From contig CM043950.1 in the NCBI GenBank assembly GCA_014529385.2, positions 157,017,545 through 157,081,544 of the forward strand: 64,000 bases of DNA, read 5' to 3'. Shown here one piece after another: positions 32,614 through 47,106 of the stretch; position 1 is the stretch's first letter, and each line of letters begins with the position of its first letter. The notes below the pieces were generated by a model. The model was not told the origin of the DNA, did not search any database, and saw nothing but the letters and a program-made list of their open reading frames with translations. Both the position numbers and the translations under genes were made by a program. This DNA comes from Adiantum capillus-veneris (Eukaryota; Streptophyta; Polypodiopsida; Polypodiales; Pteridaceae).

Positions 32614-32942
32614 AGTATTTCACCCTTTGTGCATGATGGAAAACAGGCCGACGGCATTCCCGTTCAGATTCCTGCAGCATATGCATGTGAATATCTATGT
32701 AGATAGGAAAGTCTTCTACCAACAGAAGATCGTTTACCTATTCGGTGCAGCAGTACTAGGAGAAATCCTCAATTTCCCGAACCCTATCATTTTCCCCATA
32801 CTAGATTACCGTCATTCCTTTAATATCTGTATTTTTATCCTGTTTTAGCCTATCCATTCGCCCCTGTAAAAACCGCTATGAGCCGTTGCTGTTGATGTTA
32901 AAAAAAACGAAAAAAAGGTTTGAAATTTCTCGAGTCACCACC

Positions 32943-33749
32943 ATGGCAAGTGTTTCTTTCCCCACGTTCAGTGGAAAGAAGGGTGAGGATCTCACCACTG
33001 ATTTTTTGGATGATTTTGACATTGCTTGTGTCGTCTCCAACAAAGATGACGACGCTTCACGACTCATAATTTTTCCTCTCCTGATGAAAGTAGAGGCCAA
33101 ATCCTGGTATAATGCATTGCCCCATGCTACCAAGAATGCATGGGATGTGTTAAGGGTTGCTTTTATAAAGAGTTTTGGTAGAGGCACGACCTCGGAGAAG
33201 CTATGGCAGCTCTTGACAGAATTAAAGCAGGCAGGCCTGCTGGAGTACGCCACCTATGAGTCAAAGTTTGTGGACTTATGGGAGAGGTGGGTTGCCACAC
33301 TGGAGGAAGGCGAAGGAGCGCCTAATTTCCTGAAGAAGGACCGTTTCATTGCTAGTCTATGGTTGCCGCTTAGAGAGAAGGTGAAGGGAAGGTTTCGTGC
33401 AACATATGAGTTGGTAGTCGAAGTAGCCCGCCTTAAAGACAAGAAGCTGCGCATGCAAGCAAGAGTAAACGAGTCAGAGGAAACAAGCTCGGCCCGACCA
33501 ACCCGAGTGGCTGCAACAACCAATCATAGAGTCCAACCACAGGAGACAGCAAGACCTGCTGAGTCGCATCACCACCCAACTAGAGAGTTTAATTGTGCAT
33601 CGAGTGCAGCAAGAGCATGCATCTGGCAGAAATCTAGAACAAGGAAGAGGAAAACAAAGGCAGAACCCAGAATACCATTGTTACAACTACGGGAAAGACG
33701 GCCATGGAATGTACTACTGCCCACACCCAAGAAGACAGAATTTCAATAG
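32943..33749 (+). pseudogene. Gag of the nested element
   Basis: ATG 32943 in a CCACCATGG context. Capsid motifs include ASVSFPTFSGKKGEDL, LLMKVEAKSWYNALP and WDVLRVAFIKSFG. The zinc knuckle at about 33674-33715 lies in a different frame and has Tyr in place of the second Cys (CYNYGKDGHGMYYC), so it would not bind zinc normally. The frame shift just before the knuckle and the lost Cys show decay. A short Pro/Gln-rich spacer follows before the protease frame. Confidence 0.8.
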
Positions 33750-33897
33750 AGGAGGGAGATAGAATCAGATCTCTCCGCCAAGAGTAAGACCACAACCAAG
33801 GCAGCCAGGACCAATCCCAACAATCCAAATCCTACAACCACCTATACAACAGCAACCACCACCCCAACCTCTCATTCCGCCACTATCCCCACCACCT

Positions 33898-35262
33898 ATG
33901 GTGAACCAAGCGGTGAGTTTCATTAGCTTAGAGGCTAAAGAGAAGGCGAAGGTAGAAGAGTCATCTCGAGAGAAGCACAAAGGAAAAGCGAAGGTAGAAG
34001 AAGTGGATGCTATGGGAGTGAAATGTGCGAGGCATGAGGAGGCATCTCAAAAAGAAGAGAAGATGAAAGGGAAAGCGGAGTCTAGCAAGCAAGCAGCTAA
34101 ACTGCGGTGGAAGATAGACATCGTGGACTTCTCACTAGGTGAGGAAGCACAACCCTATGACTTAGTTCAAGATGTGTTAATGCAGGGCCCGAAGATAACT
34201 TGGCCCCAATTACTCCACCTTGCACCCAGAATGAGGAGGCAATGGACGAAAATGGTAAGTACCAGGAAATCAAAACCAGGGATAGCTAGGGCTATCTCTG
34301 GGAGGGATCTCGATGACATCCTTCCAACCATGGACGCTCACATCAAAGGGCAGTGGATTTCAAACGTCTACATAGATGGTGGCGCGCAAATATGCGTCAT
34401 GAGTGAGAAGATGATGCACCACCTAGGTCTAGAGGTAAGTAGGCCAGCACCCTGCCGAGCCAAGATGGCAAACAATGTAAGAGTGAAATGGGCAAGCATT
34501 GTAAATACGGTCAAAGTAAAATCATTCAATACGAAAGTGGAGGTAGACATCTTCGTCATGCCACACAAAGGGGAGGGCTACCCCATCATTCTTGGAAGGC
34601 CTTGGCTTATGGCCATGGAAGCCAAACAAGACTGGAGCACCGGGATGATCCAGATGAAGGATGCTAAAGGGAAGTCCATATTCTACGACAGGAGGACTGA
34701 AAATCAGCACAATATGATCTTGGAGGCTTCAGAAGACGAGTCCACCAGTGACTCCTCGTCTATCTCAGGAGAAGACAGAACCACCACTGATGGGAGTGAC
34801 AGTAGCATCAAAGTAATGGGAGTCATTCTTAAAGACCGAAATAGCTTAACACAATCTGAAGCAACCTCAACAAACCAAGAGGGACCATCAGATAAGCAGT
34901 CATTGGAGGATGCAGGTAAGCTACAAAAAATGCTCTCAAATGCGTTAACCAATGAAGAAAGGAAGGAGTATGTCTCCATGTTAGGCAACTTCACTACTTT
35001 GTTCATTGATGGCTATGATAAGATCACAGGAATTACAATAGTGCAACACCACATAAAGCTCAAGGAAGGCAGTAAACCCGTAGTACAGAAGCTCATAAGA
35101 CTTGGAGTAATTCAACAAGAGGCATTGCTTAAAGAAGTAAGGATTTTGCTACAAGCAGGTTTCATCTACCCTGTCAAAGACTCAGAATGGGTCTCCTCAG
35201 TAGTAGTTACACCAAAAAAAATGGTAGGAGAGTCTGTGTGGATTATAAACCGCTCAATGTAG
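33898..35262 (+). pseudogene. Protease and start of RT (nested element)
   Basis: A Lys/Glu-rich linker is followed by an aspartic protease at about 34360-34640: VYIDGGAQICVM (D-G-G in the active site, as in many Tat/Athila elements) and YPIILGRPWL. The RT entry is at 35150-35215 (QAGFIYPVKDSEWVSSVVVTPKK). The frame is lost at an A8 run near 35215 (one-base slip); RT continues in the next frame from 35187. Confidence 0.8.
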
Positions 35263-36626
35263 CCACGAAGAGAGACCATTTTCCCCTCCCATTCCAGGAT
35301 GAAATACTCAATGAAGTGGCAGGTCACGAACGCTACACAGTATGCGATGGCTACTCAGGATACTTCCAAATTAGCATTGCGGAGGAGGATCAGAATAAAA
35401 CAACCTTCATCACACCTTGGGGATGTTTTGCCTACAAAGTGATGCCATTTGGCCTCACCAACGCCCCAGCCATATTTCAACGCTATGTGACATTTGTTTT
35501 CCAACCCTACTTTGGAACATCAATACGGGTTTTCATAGATGATTTTTACATCTATAGCTCATGAGCCCTTCATCTAAGAAAAGTCTATGATGGCTTAACG
35601 AGGCTACAAACCCTAGGTGGCCAACTCAACGTGGACAAGTGTCACATTGGTGAGAGCAAGGTCACTCTCCTTGGTCATGTAATTTCAGCAAAAGGAATCG
35701 AGGCTGACCCTAGCAAAATTCAGGCTCTGATATCTTTATCATCTCCCACCACCGCCAAGCAGTTGGTTTCTTTCCTTCAGAAGGTAAGATATTTAAGCAG
35801 GTTCATTCACCTGCTATCTCAAGTAGTCCTTCCCCTACAACAACTCACCCAAAGGGATGTTTTCTCATGTAGTGAAGAGAATGAGCAGCAGTTCACTAAG
35901 GTAAAGCAAGTCCTATCTAAGCTTCCCACTATTTCACCTCCTAAGTGGGATGAGCCATTCTATGTAAACCCTAGTGTGGGAAATGATACTCTGGGAGCAA
36001 TGCTAATGCAAAAGGATCCCAAAACTTCTTTCATGCGCCCTATTTACTTCTCTAGTCGAGTCATGACCCCATCAGAAAAGGGATTCACCGAAGTAGAACA
36101 CATGGTTCTAGCACTAATGTTTGCTACCACGAAATTCCGCTCCTATCTCTTGCCTAGACCATTTGTAATCTTGACAATGGAAGAAGTTTTCCCTTATGTA
36201 ATACGACACATGGATGTCTCCTCTAGGATTTCAAAGTGGTTAATTATACTACAAGAGTTTGATTACACCATGCAAGTAGAAAATTTCACCAGGGCTACTC
36301 TAGCAGGAATTCTCACTCATCACCACTACGAGAAGAAGTTGAAGTTCAACACGGAAGCAAAGGAAGGAATACCAGATAAAGAGAGCCCTAAGCAAGAGAG
36401 AGCTCACTCTCTCTTCTTTGATGGAGCATACAAGAGAACAATGGATCAGTCTGCAGCAGGCATGGTCATTTTCAATGAACAGCAGGAAAGAGTATTCTCC
36501 ATGGGGCAGTTATTACACTCCCACTCTAACAATGAGGCAGAATATGCAGCCCTAATCCTTGGGCTGGAACAATGTATTTCACAAAAATTCAGCGCTTACA
36601 TGTGTTCGGCGACGCTTTGCTTTTGA
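35187..36626 (+). pseudogene. RT, RNase H and second (archaeal-type) RNase H
   Basis: RT is in 35187-35564 ([40 protein letters not shown]), ending in a TGA after YSS at 35562. The frame from 35631 gives the RT connection (LLGHVISAKGIEADP), then the usual RNase H (NDTLGAMLMQKDP, KPIYFSSRVM-like PIYFSSRVM, SKWLIILQEFDY). It then enters a second RNase H at about 36405-36600 (SLFFDGAYKRTMDQSAAGMV, NNEAEYAALILGLEQC), which finishes in the 36572 frame. Two RNase H domains in tandem are diagnostic of the Tat lineage. Confidence 0.88.
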
Positions 36627-38175
36627 TTAGGCAGATAAATGGCACCCGGGAGTGCAAAAATCAGGTTTTACTTCGTCAACTTCGCCAAGTTAAGGACCTT
36701 CTGAAGAAGTTTGAAGCAGTAAAGCTCTTCCATATTCCCAGAGTAGAAAATCAAGAGGCAGATGCACTAGCTAAAGAAAGAATACAAGATGTTCCCATAG
36801 GAGCAATCAAATTAAATCTACCTCTCTTCCAAGGTAGTGACGCTATGCCTGATATCATCAGCTTTCTGAATACAGGGGAATGTCCAACAACACACACTAA
36901 AGGCCAAAAACAATGGCTGGTAAGGAAGGCTACTAGGTACCGCCATATAGACGACCACTTGTATTGTAAGGGCAAGGATCAAATTCTCAGGCGGGTGCCA
37001 ACCTCCAGCGAAATCACAGAGGTAATTTCAAGCTGCCATGATGGCGTCTACGGTGGTCATTTTGCTCTAGATATCACCACTAGGAAGATTCTACAAGCAG
37101 GATACTTTTGGCCTAGTTTGAACAGAGATGTGCACCATTGGTGTAAAACATGTAGGGCTTGTCAAGTGGCCAGTGATCGTACGCTAACCTACGAGCCACG
37201 AACCCCTATCATTTCATATGGTCCATTTGAGAAATGGGGCATAGATGCAATTGGTCCCTTACCAAGGGCACAATCAGGTAAACTGTACATCATAGTGGGT
37301 GTAGACTACATGACACGATGGGCAGAAGCAACGGCCACCACCCGCATTACAGCCCAAGAGGTGGCAAAGTTCATTTTTGAGCATATCGTTTGCCGTTTTG
37401 GCACTCCTCTTGAGATAATATCAGATAGAGGACTAGGATTCAGAGGTGATGTGGTAGGGGAACTGATGAAGAAGTTAGACATCACACGTCGGCATTCCAC
37501 ACCATACTATCCACAATGCAATGGTCTGGTAGAGAAGGTAAATGGAATGATTTGCAAGATCATCACAAAACAGGTGAACAACCATACAGAAGATTGGGAT
37601 AAACATCTCATGGAAGCTCTTTGGGCCTACAGAACAACGTTCCGAACATCACTAGGTTTCACCCCTTTCTATCTAGTTTATGGGAAGGAGGCAATTCTAC
37701 CCATTGAGGTACAAATAGCTAGCTTATGAGTCTTGGCCAGCCAGACCCACCGTCCAATCATAAACCTTAGAAACCACATCTGGGATCTAGAGAGACTCCA
37801 ACTGGATAGGGAAGAAGCAATCAATCACTATGCAGCACAGGTAGACGACGTCGACTCACTTTCAATCAAGGGCTTAAAGAGAAAGGACTCGGAAAAGGCA
37901 TGCTAGTACTGTGATACAACAACAGATTTGATACCAGGAAGGATAATAAATTTCAACCCAGATGGGAAGGGCCATTCATCATCAAGAAGCGCTACGACAA
38001 CGGCAGCTATAAGCTGATGAAAGCAGATGGGAGAATTCACAACACTAGAGTCAATGGATGGAGACTGAAGAGGTATTTCCTTAGGTTTGACCCAGAATTC
38101 GTGCTAGACATTTCAGAAGAGGGAGAACCCTCTAACTCTACAACTGAAGAAACTGAAGAAGGGCTAGAAGCATGA
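36572..38175 (+). pseudogene. Second RNase H (end) and integrase
   Basis: Begins with the RNase H end (VFGDALLLIRQINGT, then RVENQEADALAKE). The integrase zinc finger is HDGVYGGHFALDITT plus CKTCRACQ. The core is KWGIDAIGPLP (D), LEIISDRGLGF (D) and YYPQCNGLVEKVN (E). TGA at 37727-37729 replaces a codon after ASL. The C-terminal domain continues to 38175 with a further frame change near 37900 (QPRWEGPFIIKKRYDNGSYK). All catalytic residues of the core are present. Confidence 0.87.
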
Positions 38176-38204
38176 ATGCCTCTAGACAAAAGAGAGAGGG
38201 CTAA

Positions 38205-40567
<2,363 letters not shown>

Positions 40568-40900
40568 CTACAGATTGTGTTTTTCAAAGACGATCAAGCT
40601 ATGGCAAGTTCGCTAACCAATGGCTACGAGACACAAGATGCAGAAGATATGCAGGGTGTGCAGGTTTGTTTTGGGTGTGGAAATGGTCCATGTATACAAT
40701 TTTTTGAAGGGTGGTGCTATGAAGGTCTACAAGACTGGTTGACTGACAAAGTTACAAGTGCAAAGCAAGGAATACTTGCCTATGTTTTACAGATGGATGA
40801 TGATGATCAAAGGTATATTTATGATCCTGGTGGAAGCTTAATTACGATTGGAAGATCCTATGGCTTTCCTATTGACCCAAGCGCGCTCTACAGTAGATGA
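40568..40900 (+). pseudogene. Unknown ORF2 of the outer element, 3' part
   Basis: Continues in frame from 29486. It contains a Cys pair (VCFGCGNG) followed by QFFEGWCYEGLQDWLTD and YIYDPGGSLITIGRSYGF, ending in TGA near 40898. The CFGCG could be half of a zinc site, but no full CCHC is seen. The family is not recognised. Because frame and composition persist across an 11-kb insertion, ORF2 was probably a real protein of the outer element. Confidence 0.6.
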
Positions 40901-43582
40901 ATCTCTCTCTCTATCTCTGTAATGCTTCTTGTACATATTATCTATTGAGGCGGTCCCGGGCGGTCAACAAGAAGAGCAGCCTCTAAACACCCTTTGAGGC
41001 TCCCATGCTACTCAATGGGGGCTAAGGCAAGCACAATAAGAGACAACAACAACCACAGCCAGAAACCAAACAAGAAAAGGGGCACCACCTACTTGTAGAT
41101 GCGAACTAGGACGCACGTGATATCTCCTTATACTCAAACGCACAAAGAGAGGGGAATGCAAGATAGCCACACACACCAAACACAAACATTCACCACGCCA
41201 GAGAGAGGTAAGAGCACAAATCCACTTGAGCAACTCAGTCTTAGTCTTAAAGGTTAGATGCACACAAAGCTTGATGAGAAATAGAGAGACAACACAAAAC
41301 TTGACCTTGTTGCCAATACACAAATTGTCTTAGGGTCACGGGAGCCCTCTCACCGAGCACCCTCTTACAATTTACTTTTCAGGAAAACAATTCAACAAGC
41401 CCTCAAACCATCAAGCATTAAATAGAACAACAGACTTCAAGGACAATATACCTTCAACCACCTGATGAGCCAACTTATCAAGTCAATTTGGAGAGAAGAG
41501 TCGTAGTTGCAGCATACAATCGCACCCAAAATTATGAATCTTATTTATAGACAAGAGTAGGTTACAAGTGTGATGCAGAGTATGTTATCACCCCACTCCT
41601 CTAGATAGCATAACTAACTTCAAGCTTCTCCATGCACCTATGTGTAGTGATGGAATAGAGCACTCACAATGCACACACTCTACACAACTAGGCTTGAAGA
41701 GTAGTGTGTTATATGTTGAGAATGGTGTGGTGTGATCATGTGATGATTTACAAGGGAGATAAGGGCTCTACTTATAGGTTTTAGAAGCCCCGATTAGGAT
41801 TAGACCTAATCAAATTTATTTGAAGAAATCAAAGATTATGAATATTTTATTTATTTTTAAATAAGGGTGGGTCTCTCTTATCCTTTGAGTCACATGGATG
41901 TGGGCTCAAGGGAAGAGAATTATTGAGGATGGAAGGAGAGAGGGATTGAGTGAATAATTTGGGAGTGCCTACTCTAGTAGGGGGTGCATTTTACAATAAG
42001 GTTAGTGGTTAGTAATTATCACTTCAAAATATTTACAAAATCATTCACCAAATGGTGAGATATATGATGAGAAAAGTTAGAGAAGGGATGAGCTTGTAAA
42101 GCAAGGTTGAAGCTTTGGAGAAGTTGACATTCACCTCTTTACAGCACCGATAGAAGAAGCGGTCAGCATGGCGAAGTAGCGCATGTCGATGAAGCTATGT
42201 TATCCTCAAACTTTGGAAAATTCATGATAAAAGCCTTCATTTGCAGAGTTTAACCTTGGATTTTTGCTGCTTTTTTGAACTTCTTTACAAAGATGAAGAG
42301 AGTATGGTAATATGGACATATATGTAGAGAGAAAGGGGAACACATAGGGTGTAGAAATGGAGGATGAAGGCTATGGAGGTGTGAGAGAAGTGGCAATGGT
42401 GAAGAGGGTGAATTAGGACATGGGAGTTGTAGGTTTGGGAGTGGGAAGGAGAGGGAGGAGTGTGTAAGAGTGAGTAGGTGTGTGGAAGGGTGAGAGAAAT
42501 AGGAAGATTTTTTGGGTGTATGAGGTGGCAGTTTTGAAGTCGGCCATAAATTTCATGTAAAATCTCCCTTGACTTCGAAATTTCTGAAAACATTATGGAA
42601 AATACTTCAGCTCACAAGCTACGTTTTGTCTTTTGGAAGTATCCTCAGATTCGGATCATAAGAAGGTACCAAAATTCGAGCAAAAAAATGTGTATTGTGG
42701 GACTGCAAAGGTGCTTATGTGGGACCCTTTTTGGTTGAATTCTCTTTATACACCCAAAGGTGAGCCCCCCATGAGCCATGCCATGACCTAAGGAATCCAA
42801 GTGGCCCTTGCCACATGCATGGATGATGAATTTTGATGAATAAAAAACAACTGCACATGATAGACGTAGTGCTTGGATTTTTCCTAGCCCTTGTCTTTAT
42901 GAGCACATGGTGTATGGAAAAAATATGTGCAGGACCCATGAAGGAAAATCATGATAGGAGTATTTTATTTTGTTTTTGGGAGAAAGAGTAAAATATGCAA
43001 GTGAGAAAATATCTAGTGAACGTGAGTGACAGTGTAGAAACAAATTTCGACTTCCATGAGGGTGCGGGATGAAATATATGGGTTTATTTTCTAAAAATAA
43101 ATATGATAGGGTATGTACACACTAACATAGAAATATTTCATGCCATGAAAGGATGCAAAGAGATCTATAGAAATGCACACTTAGGTCTGATAACGCACAC
43201 CTAGGAATATATATTTATATAAATATAAAAATTTTGAGAAAAGAAACCCTTTATACTGAGGTCCTTTATTTGATAAAAAAATATTTACATATAAAAAGGA
43301 CCGTAATATTATAATTTTTTTTTTCTCCTAGCCCAATGACTCGCTCAATGATTTGATATAAAAAAATATGATGAAAACGTAAACGCACGCACACTATTTA
43401 TAATGAAAAAGCGAGCCTAGTCATTGTGCTAGGGTGTTTTTGTGGGGTGAAGTAGCTTCTTAAAATTATTTTATGAGAGCCGAAAAACATCTATCACTAT
43501 CAATTTTCTTCTTATGCAATGATATCCTATCTAAATAATACTACGGTTGAGCATGAATGCTCAACGAGGGGGTGGGGAATGA
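40901..43582. other. Non-coding 3' internal region of the outer element
   Basis: No frame longer than ~100 codons and no recognisable pol domain in either strand over 2.7 kb. Composition is AT-rich from about 41800. It ends in a purine-rich tract (43564-43582) just before the right LTR, the expected position of the plus-strand primer. The absence of RT and integrase here is the main evidence that the outer element is non-autonomous. Confidence 0.65.
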
Positions 43583-46186
43583 TGGTACAGCCAAACTGTG
43601 TCGATCCATGGAAGTGCAAGAAGTCGAGGCATGGCAGTTTACAGGCAAATGGTAAAGACCTTGAGCAGATATTTGATGGAGCAAGGAGCCAGGTAAACAG
43701 AGTTGGAGCACTCGCTAGTCAAAACTGCAAGTGTTTTTTTTGCTATCACAGGTGACAGGAGCAAATGTTTATATCCCAAGGTTGGGAACGAGGCAAGGGG
43801 TGCTAGATGTAGGTGCCATGAAGTTTGTGATATGGGATTTGGGGCAGGCTGTCTGCACGACACTCGACTATCAAGGAGTGTATAGCAAACGAGGCATTGA
43901 ATAGGTCGAAGATGGTGCAAAAGCCTTGGAGGTCAAAGTGCTTGAGGGTTTCAAAGCTCGATGGGTATCTCCACCAAATGGTGTCATCGTAGGAGATGGC
44001 ATGAGAGGGGTGGCCATAGGTCACTCATCTGCATGAGAAGTAGCCTTTTTATAAAGCTTTGTGCGGGGCACAACTTGAAGCTGGGGTGATGAGAAGCTAA
44101 GGGGGAGTTTTTGCTCCCGAAAATCGGATTACAAAGCTATTGAAGTGCGACTCGAAGGAGGCGGTCGCGGCTACTTGAAGATGGAAATATTTGGACTCGG
44201 CTATCACGATCTTGAGGCTTACCCGTTTGGCAGAGCAAAGGGATTGCGGTCGAACTCTGGTGGGAACCGCAAGCTATATAAGGCAAAGTAAAATTATCGC
44301 CTTGTAAGAAGGGGGAAAAAAAAACACGAGAACCAGTTTCGGAATTGCAGAGAAAGGGTGGCGCCACCAGGTGAGGTGGCTGAGCTTTTGGGTCGCTCAG
44401 GGCTCAAGTTGGTGAGCTACATGGCATGGCATGCGGGACTGAGAAGCCCATGAAGGAGGGGGCTGGAGTTGGATATCGGGACTGAGCAGCCCGCCATGAA
44501 AAGCAAGGAGAAGACGGCCAGTTGCATAAGGAAAGCCTGCCAAGTGAGTACAAAAGGGTGTGACAATTGCATGAGGGGGGAAGGCCAGTTGATAGAGAGG
44601 GTGGCCAATAGCGAGGTCGCTATTGGCCAGAGCTGCAGAGGGTGGGCTGGAGAGTCGCCACAGGGGAAAGCAAGGCCTGGAGGGGCCGCCAGTTGAGGTG
44701 GCAAGAAGGAGGTGGTTGCAAGGCCGCTAGGGCTGCAAGGGCCACGAGGTGGCAGACAGGACAGGGAGAGTGCAGAGGAGGTGAGGAACCGCCAGGCCAG
44801 CAGTTGAAGAGGGTGGCCGACCATAAGTGTGAGAGTTGCCAAAGGGCGGGATGCAGTTATGGCTTGAAGCAGGGAAGCATGAGGCAGTTGGGGGTGAAGG
44901 AGCGCTGAAGGGAGGTGTTGCAGGGCAGCGTGATCAAAGAGGAGAGAGGCGCCACCAAGGAGGAGAAGGGAAGCAAGGCCATGATGGGTTGATGAAGGCT
45001 GCCCATTCATGCAGGGGCAGCATCGACAGGAGCTCATGTAAGAAGGGGTATAAGCAAAGAAAAGGTGATGCACCGCATTAGGGGAATTTTGAGGTCATTT
45101 TTCTGCCCTCTAAGGAAGTTTGACCAAAAGATTCTCTCAAAAGTTGGGCGTCCGGTGAATTTTTTGCAAATGAGCTCCAAATCTGGCGGACCTTGCATAT
45201 TTAGATTCTACTCGTCGAGCTCTTTCCGGTGATATATGGGTTGATAGGGTTTGGAGGTCGGACGAGGAAGTTATGCAAAAGATACCTAGCAAAAGGTTCC
45301 ACCTTGCATATTTAAATTCTACTCGTCGAGCTCTTTTCGGTGATATATGGGTTGATAGGGTTTGGAGGTCGGACGAGGAAGTTATGCAAAAGATACCTAG
45401 CAAAAGGGAACGATAGGGTTTGGAGGTCGGACGAGGAAGTTATGCAAAAGATACCTAGCACAAGGTTCCCTTTTGCTAGGTATCTTTTGCATAACTTCCT
45501 CGTCCGACCTCCAAACCCTATCAACCCATATATCACCGGAAAGAGCTCGACGAGTAGAATCTAAATATGCAAGGTCCGCCAGATTTGGAGCTCATTTGCA
45601 AAAAATTTACCGGACGCCCAACTTTTGAGAGAATCTTTTGGTCAAACTTCCTTAGAGGGCAGAAAAATGACCTCAAAATTCCCCTAATGCTTTGAGGGAG
45701 AGCGTATCCATGCACACTCTCTAGACTTTCCGTATGCTATGCCGGGGTTTTTTTCCAATTTAATCCATAGTTGTATATGATCTGAAGCTCAAGAAAATCA
45801 GGCTCCCTTTGCTCATTGTTTGAGCACATATATAACATTGTCTTTCGATCTCATGCCTGGGTGGTGTATGTGACTTGTTTTTGTACAAGCAAGGGGTGTG
45901 CAAAGGGCTACAAAAATCTTGTGGTATGTTGAATGTATTGAGTGAGTGAGTGTTATCTCTATGGTTGTGATATATGTCTTGAGGATGGAAGCTTGTGGGC
46001 AAACGTGAGTCTGCCAATGATCTTGAGGTGTCTGAGGGATGGTCGGATACGGGCTTGGGCATTAGTTGTTTGCAAATTGTGTATTTGGATGTCTGTTTGC
46101 TAGGGGATAGGGATGCTGTGAGATCACTGAGCTATATAGAGGCATCGAGTTTATGTGCTGGTGGTTTTCCCATTTCCCCCTTTCCA
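43583..46186 (+). repeat. Right LTR of the outer element
   Basis: 2604 bp, homologous to 26135-28154 throughout, with a 611-bp foldback inserted at 45078-45688. The 218-codon minus-strand frame at 44417-45073 is antisense LTR sequence. Confidence 0.85.
45078..45688. mobile_element. Foldback element, 611 bp, inside the right LTR
   Basis: Begins ATTAGGGGAATTTTGAGG and ends with its reverse complement. The left arm (about 45078-45296) and right arm (about 45468-45688) are inverted copies over ~210 bp with few mismatches. Between them the inner ~110 bp of the left arm is repeated in direct orientation (45300-45408) plus a shorter third copy (45410-45465). The left LTR has no such sequence at the equivalent point (CACCGCTTTGAGG). 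The target duplication is at most GC (2 bp). No coding. A transcript would fold into a long hairpin, a likely source of small RNAs. Confidence 0.85.
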
Positions 46187-46233
46187 CTGTGCCTACAATG
46201 ATGCCCATTTTTTATCGCCCTCAATTCGCCTCG

Positions 46234-46345
46234 CACTACAAGAGGCTATTCATATTAGCGACGCTCACACAGCGACGCTCAAAAAAAAAATCCCGGCATC
46301 GCTATGAGCGTCGCAAATTTACAAAGAAATTTGCGACGCTCATAG
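46234..46345. repeat. Left TIR and subterminal repeats of the CACTA element
   Basis: A 12-bp TIR, then AGCGACGCTC at about 46257 and 46272 and inverted forms (GAGCGTCGC at about 46308, GCGACGCTC at about 46332). Such arrays are bound by the TnpA-type protein in En/Spm. Part of the repeats form an inverted pair (TTTGCGACGCTCATAGCGATGCCG and its near complement). Confidence 0.8.
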
Positions 46346-46439
46346 CGATGCCGACTGGGCTAAAAAAATAACAGAGAGCGCCCAAAAACTCAGATCTCAG
46401 ATCTGAGTTTTTCGACGCCCTCAAGCAAGGAGCAGGTAA

Positions 46440-46486
<47 letters not shown>

Positions 46487-46488
46487 CT

Positions 46489-46526
<38 letters not shown>

Positions 46527-46632
46527 AGAGGAAGGAGAGCGAGGTATGCTCCTTCCCTCTCCTCACTCTCATGTTCCCTTCCCCTCTTTCTCTCTCCCTC
46601 TCTCTCTCTCTCACACACACACACATAGTGTT

Positions 46633-46686
<54 letters not shown>

Positions 46687-46920
46687 AACATAAACAAAAA
46701 TGCGCACACATATACATAAACAAAGAATGCACACACACATTGAGAGAGGAAAAGAGAGACAGAGCATGCATAAACAAAAAACGCACACATTGAGAGAGGA
46801 AAAGAGAGAGAGAACATGCATAAACAAAAAACACACGCATTGAGAGAGGAAAAGAGAGAGAAAATATGCATAAACAAAAAAACGCACACACATTGAGAGA
46901 GAAAGAGAGAGAAACTAATT
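46440..46920. repeat. CT, CA and GA microsatellites and a ~56-bp minisatellite
   Basis: (CT)n at 46441-46480, (CA)n at 46490-46522, (GA)n at 46629-46681. Then at about 46736-46905 there are three to four ~56-bp repeats, each with CATTGAGAGAGGAAAAGAG and ATGCATAAACAAAAAACGC. Overlapping antisense frames of up to 167 codons come from these repeats. Confidence 0.9.
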
Positions 46921-46978
46921 TAACGTCGTAGAAAACTAATTAAAATTAAAAGACCTAAAGATCTAGCCGACGAGGAGT

Positions 46979-47045
46979 TGAACTCAAGACCTATTATTCA
47001 AGAGGGAAATGGCATAACCAATCTATCATACTTGGCATGGGTGAT
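46979..47045 (-). repeat. tRNA-like relic inside the CACTA element
   Basis: The minus strand reads TAGATTGGTTATGCC (D-arm-like) and GGTCTTGAGTTCAACTCC (T-arm-like), the same pair as at 5566-5632. This suggests a dispersed tRNA-derived family, one copy of which lies in the transposon. Confidence 0.4.
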
Positions 47046-47106
47046 AGAAAGGTAATACCATTTATCTTTTTTTATTGGCACACACATCCACACACGCGCA
47101 CACACA

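Noticed and set aside
40901-43582. Hidden pol domains in the outer element
   Set aside because: I looked for RT (DD), RNase H (DxxxGAVL, TDH) and integrase (HHCC, DDE) motifs in all frames and saw none; a profile search would be decisive.
44417-45073. 218-codon minus-strand frame
   Set aside because: Antisense to the right LTR of the outer element. The equivalent part of the left LTR does not keep the same continuous frame, and no domain is visible.
46390-46893. Overlapping antisense frames of 92-167 codons with Ser/Leu and Cys/Val repeats
   Set aside because: They come from CT, CA and ~56-bp tandem repeats in the left part of the CACTA element.
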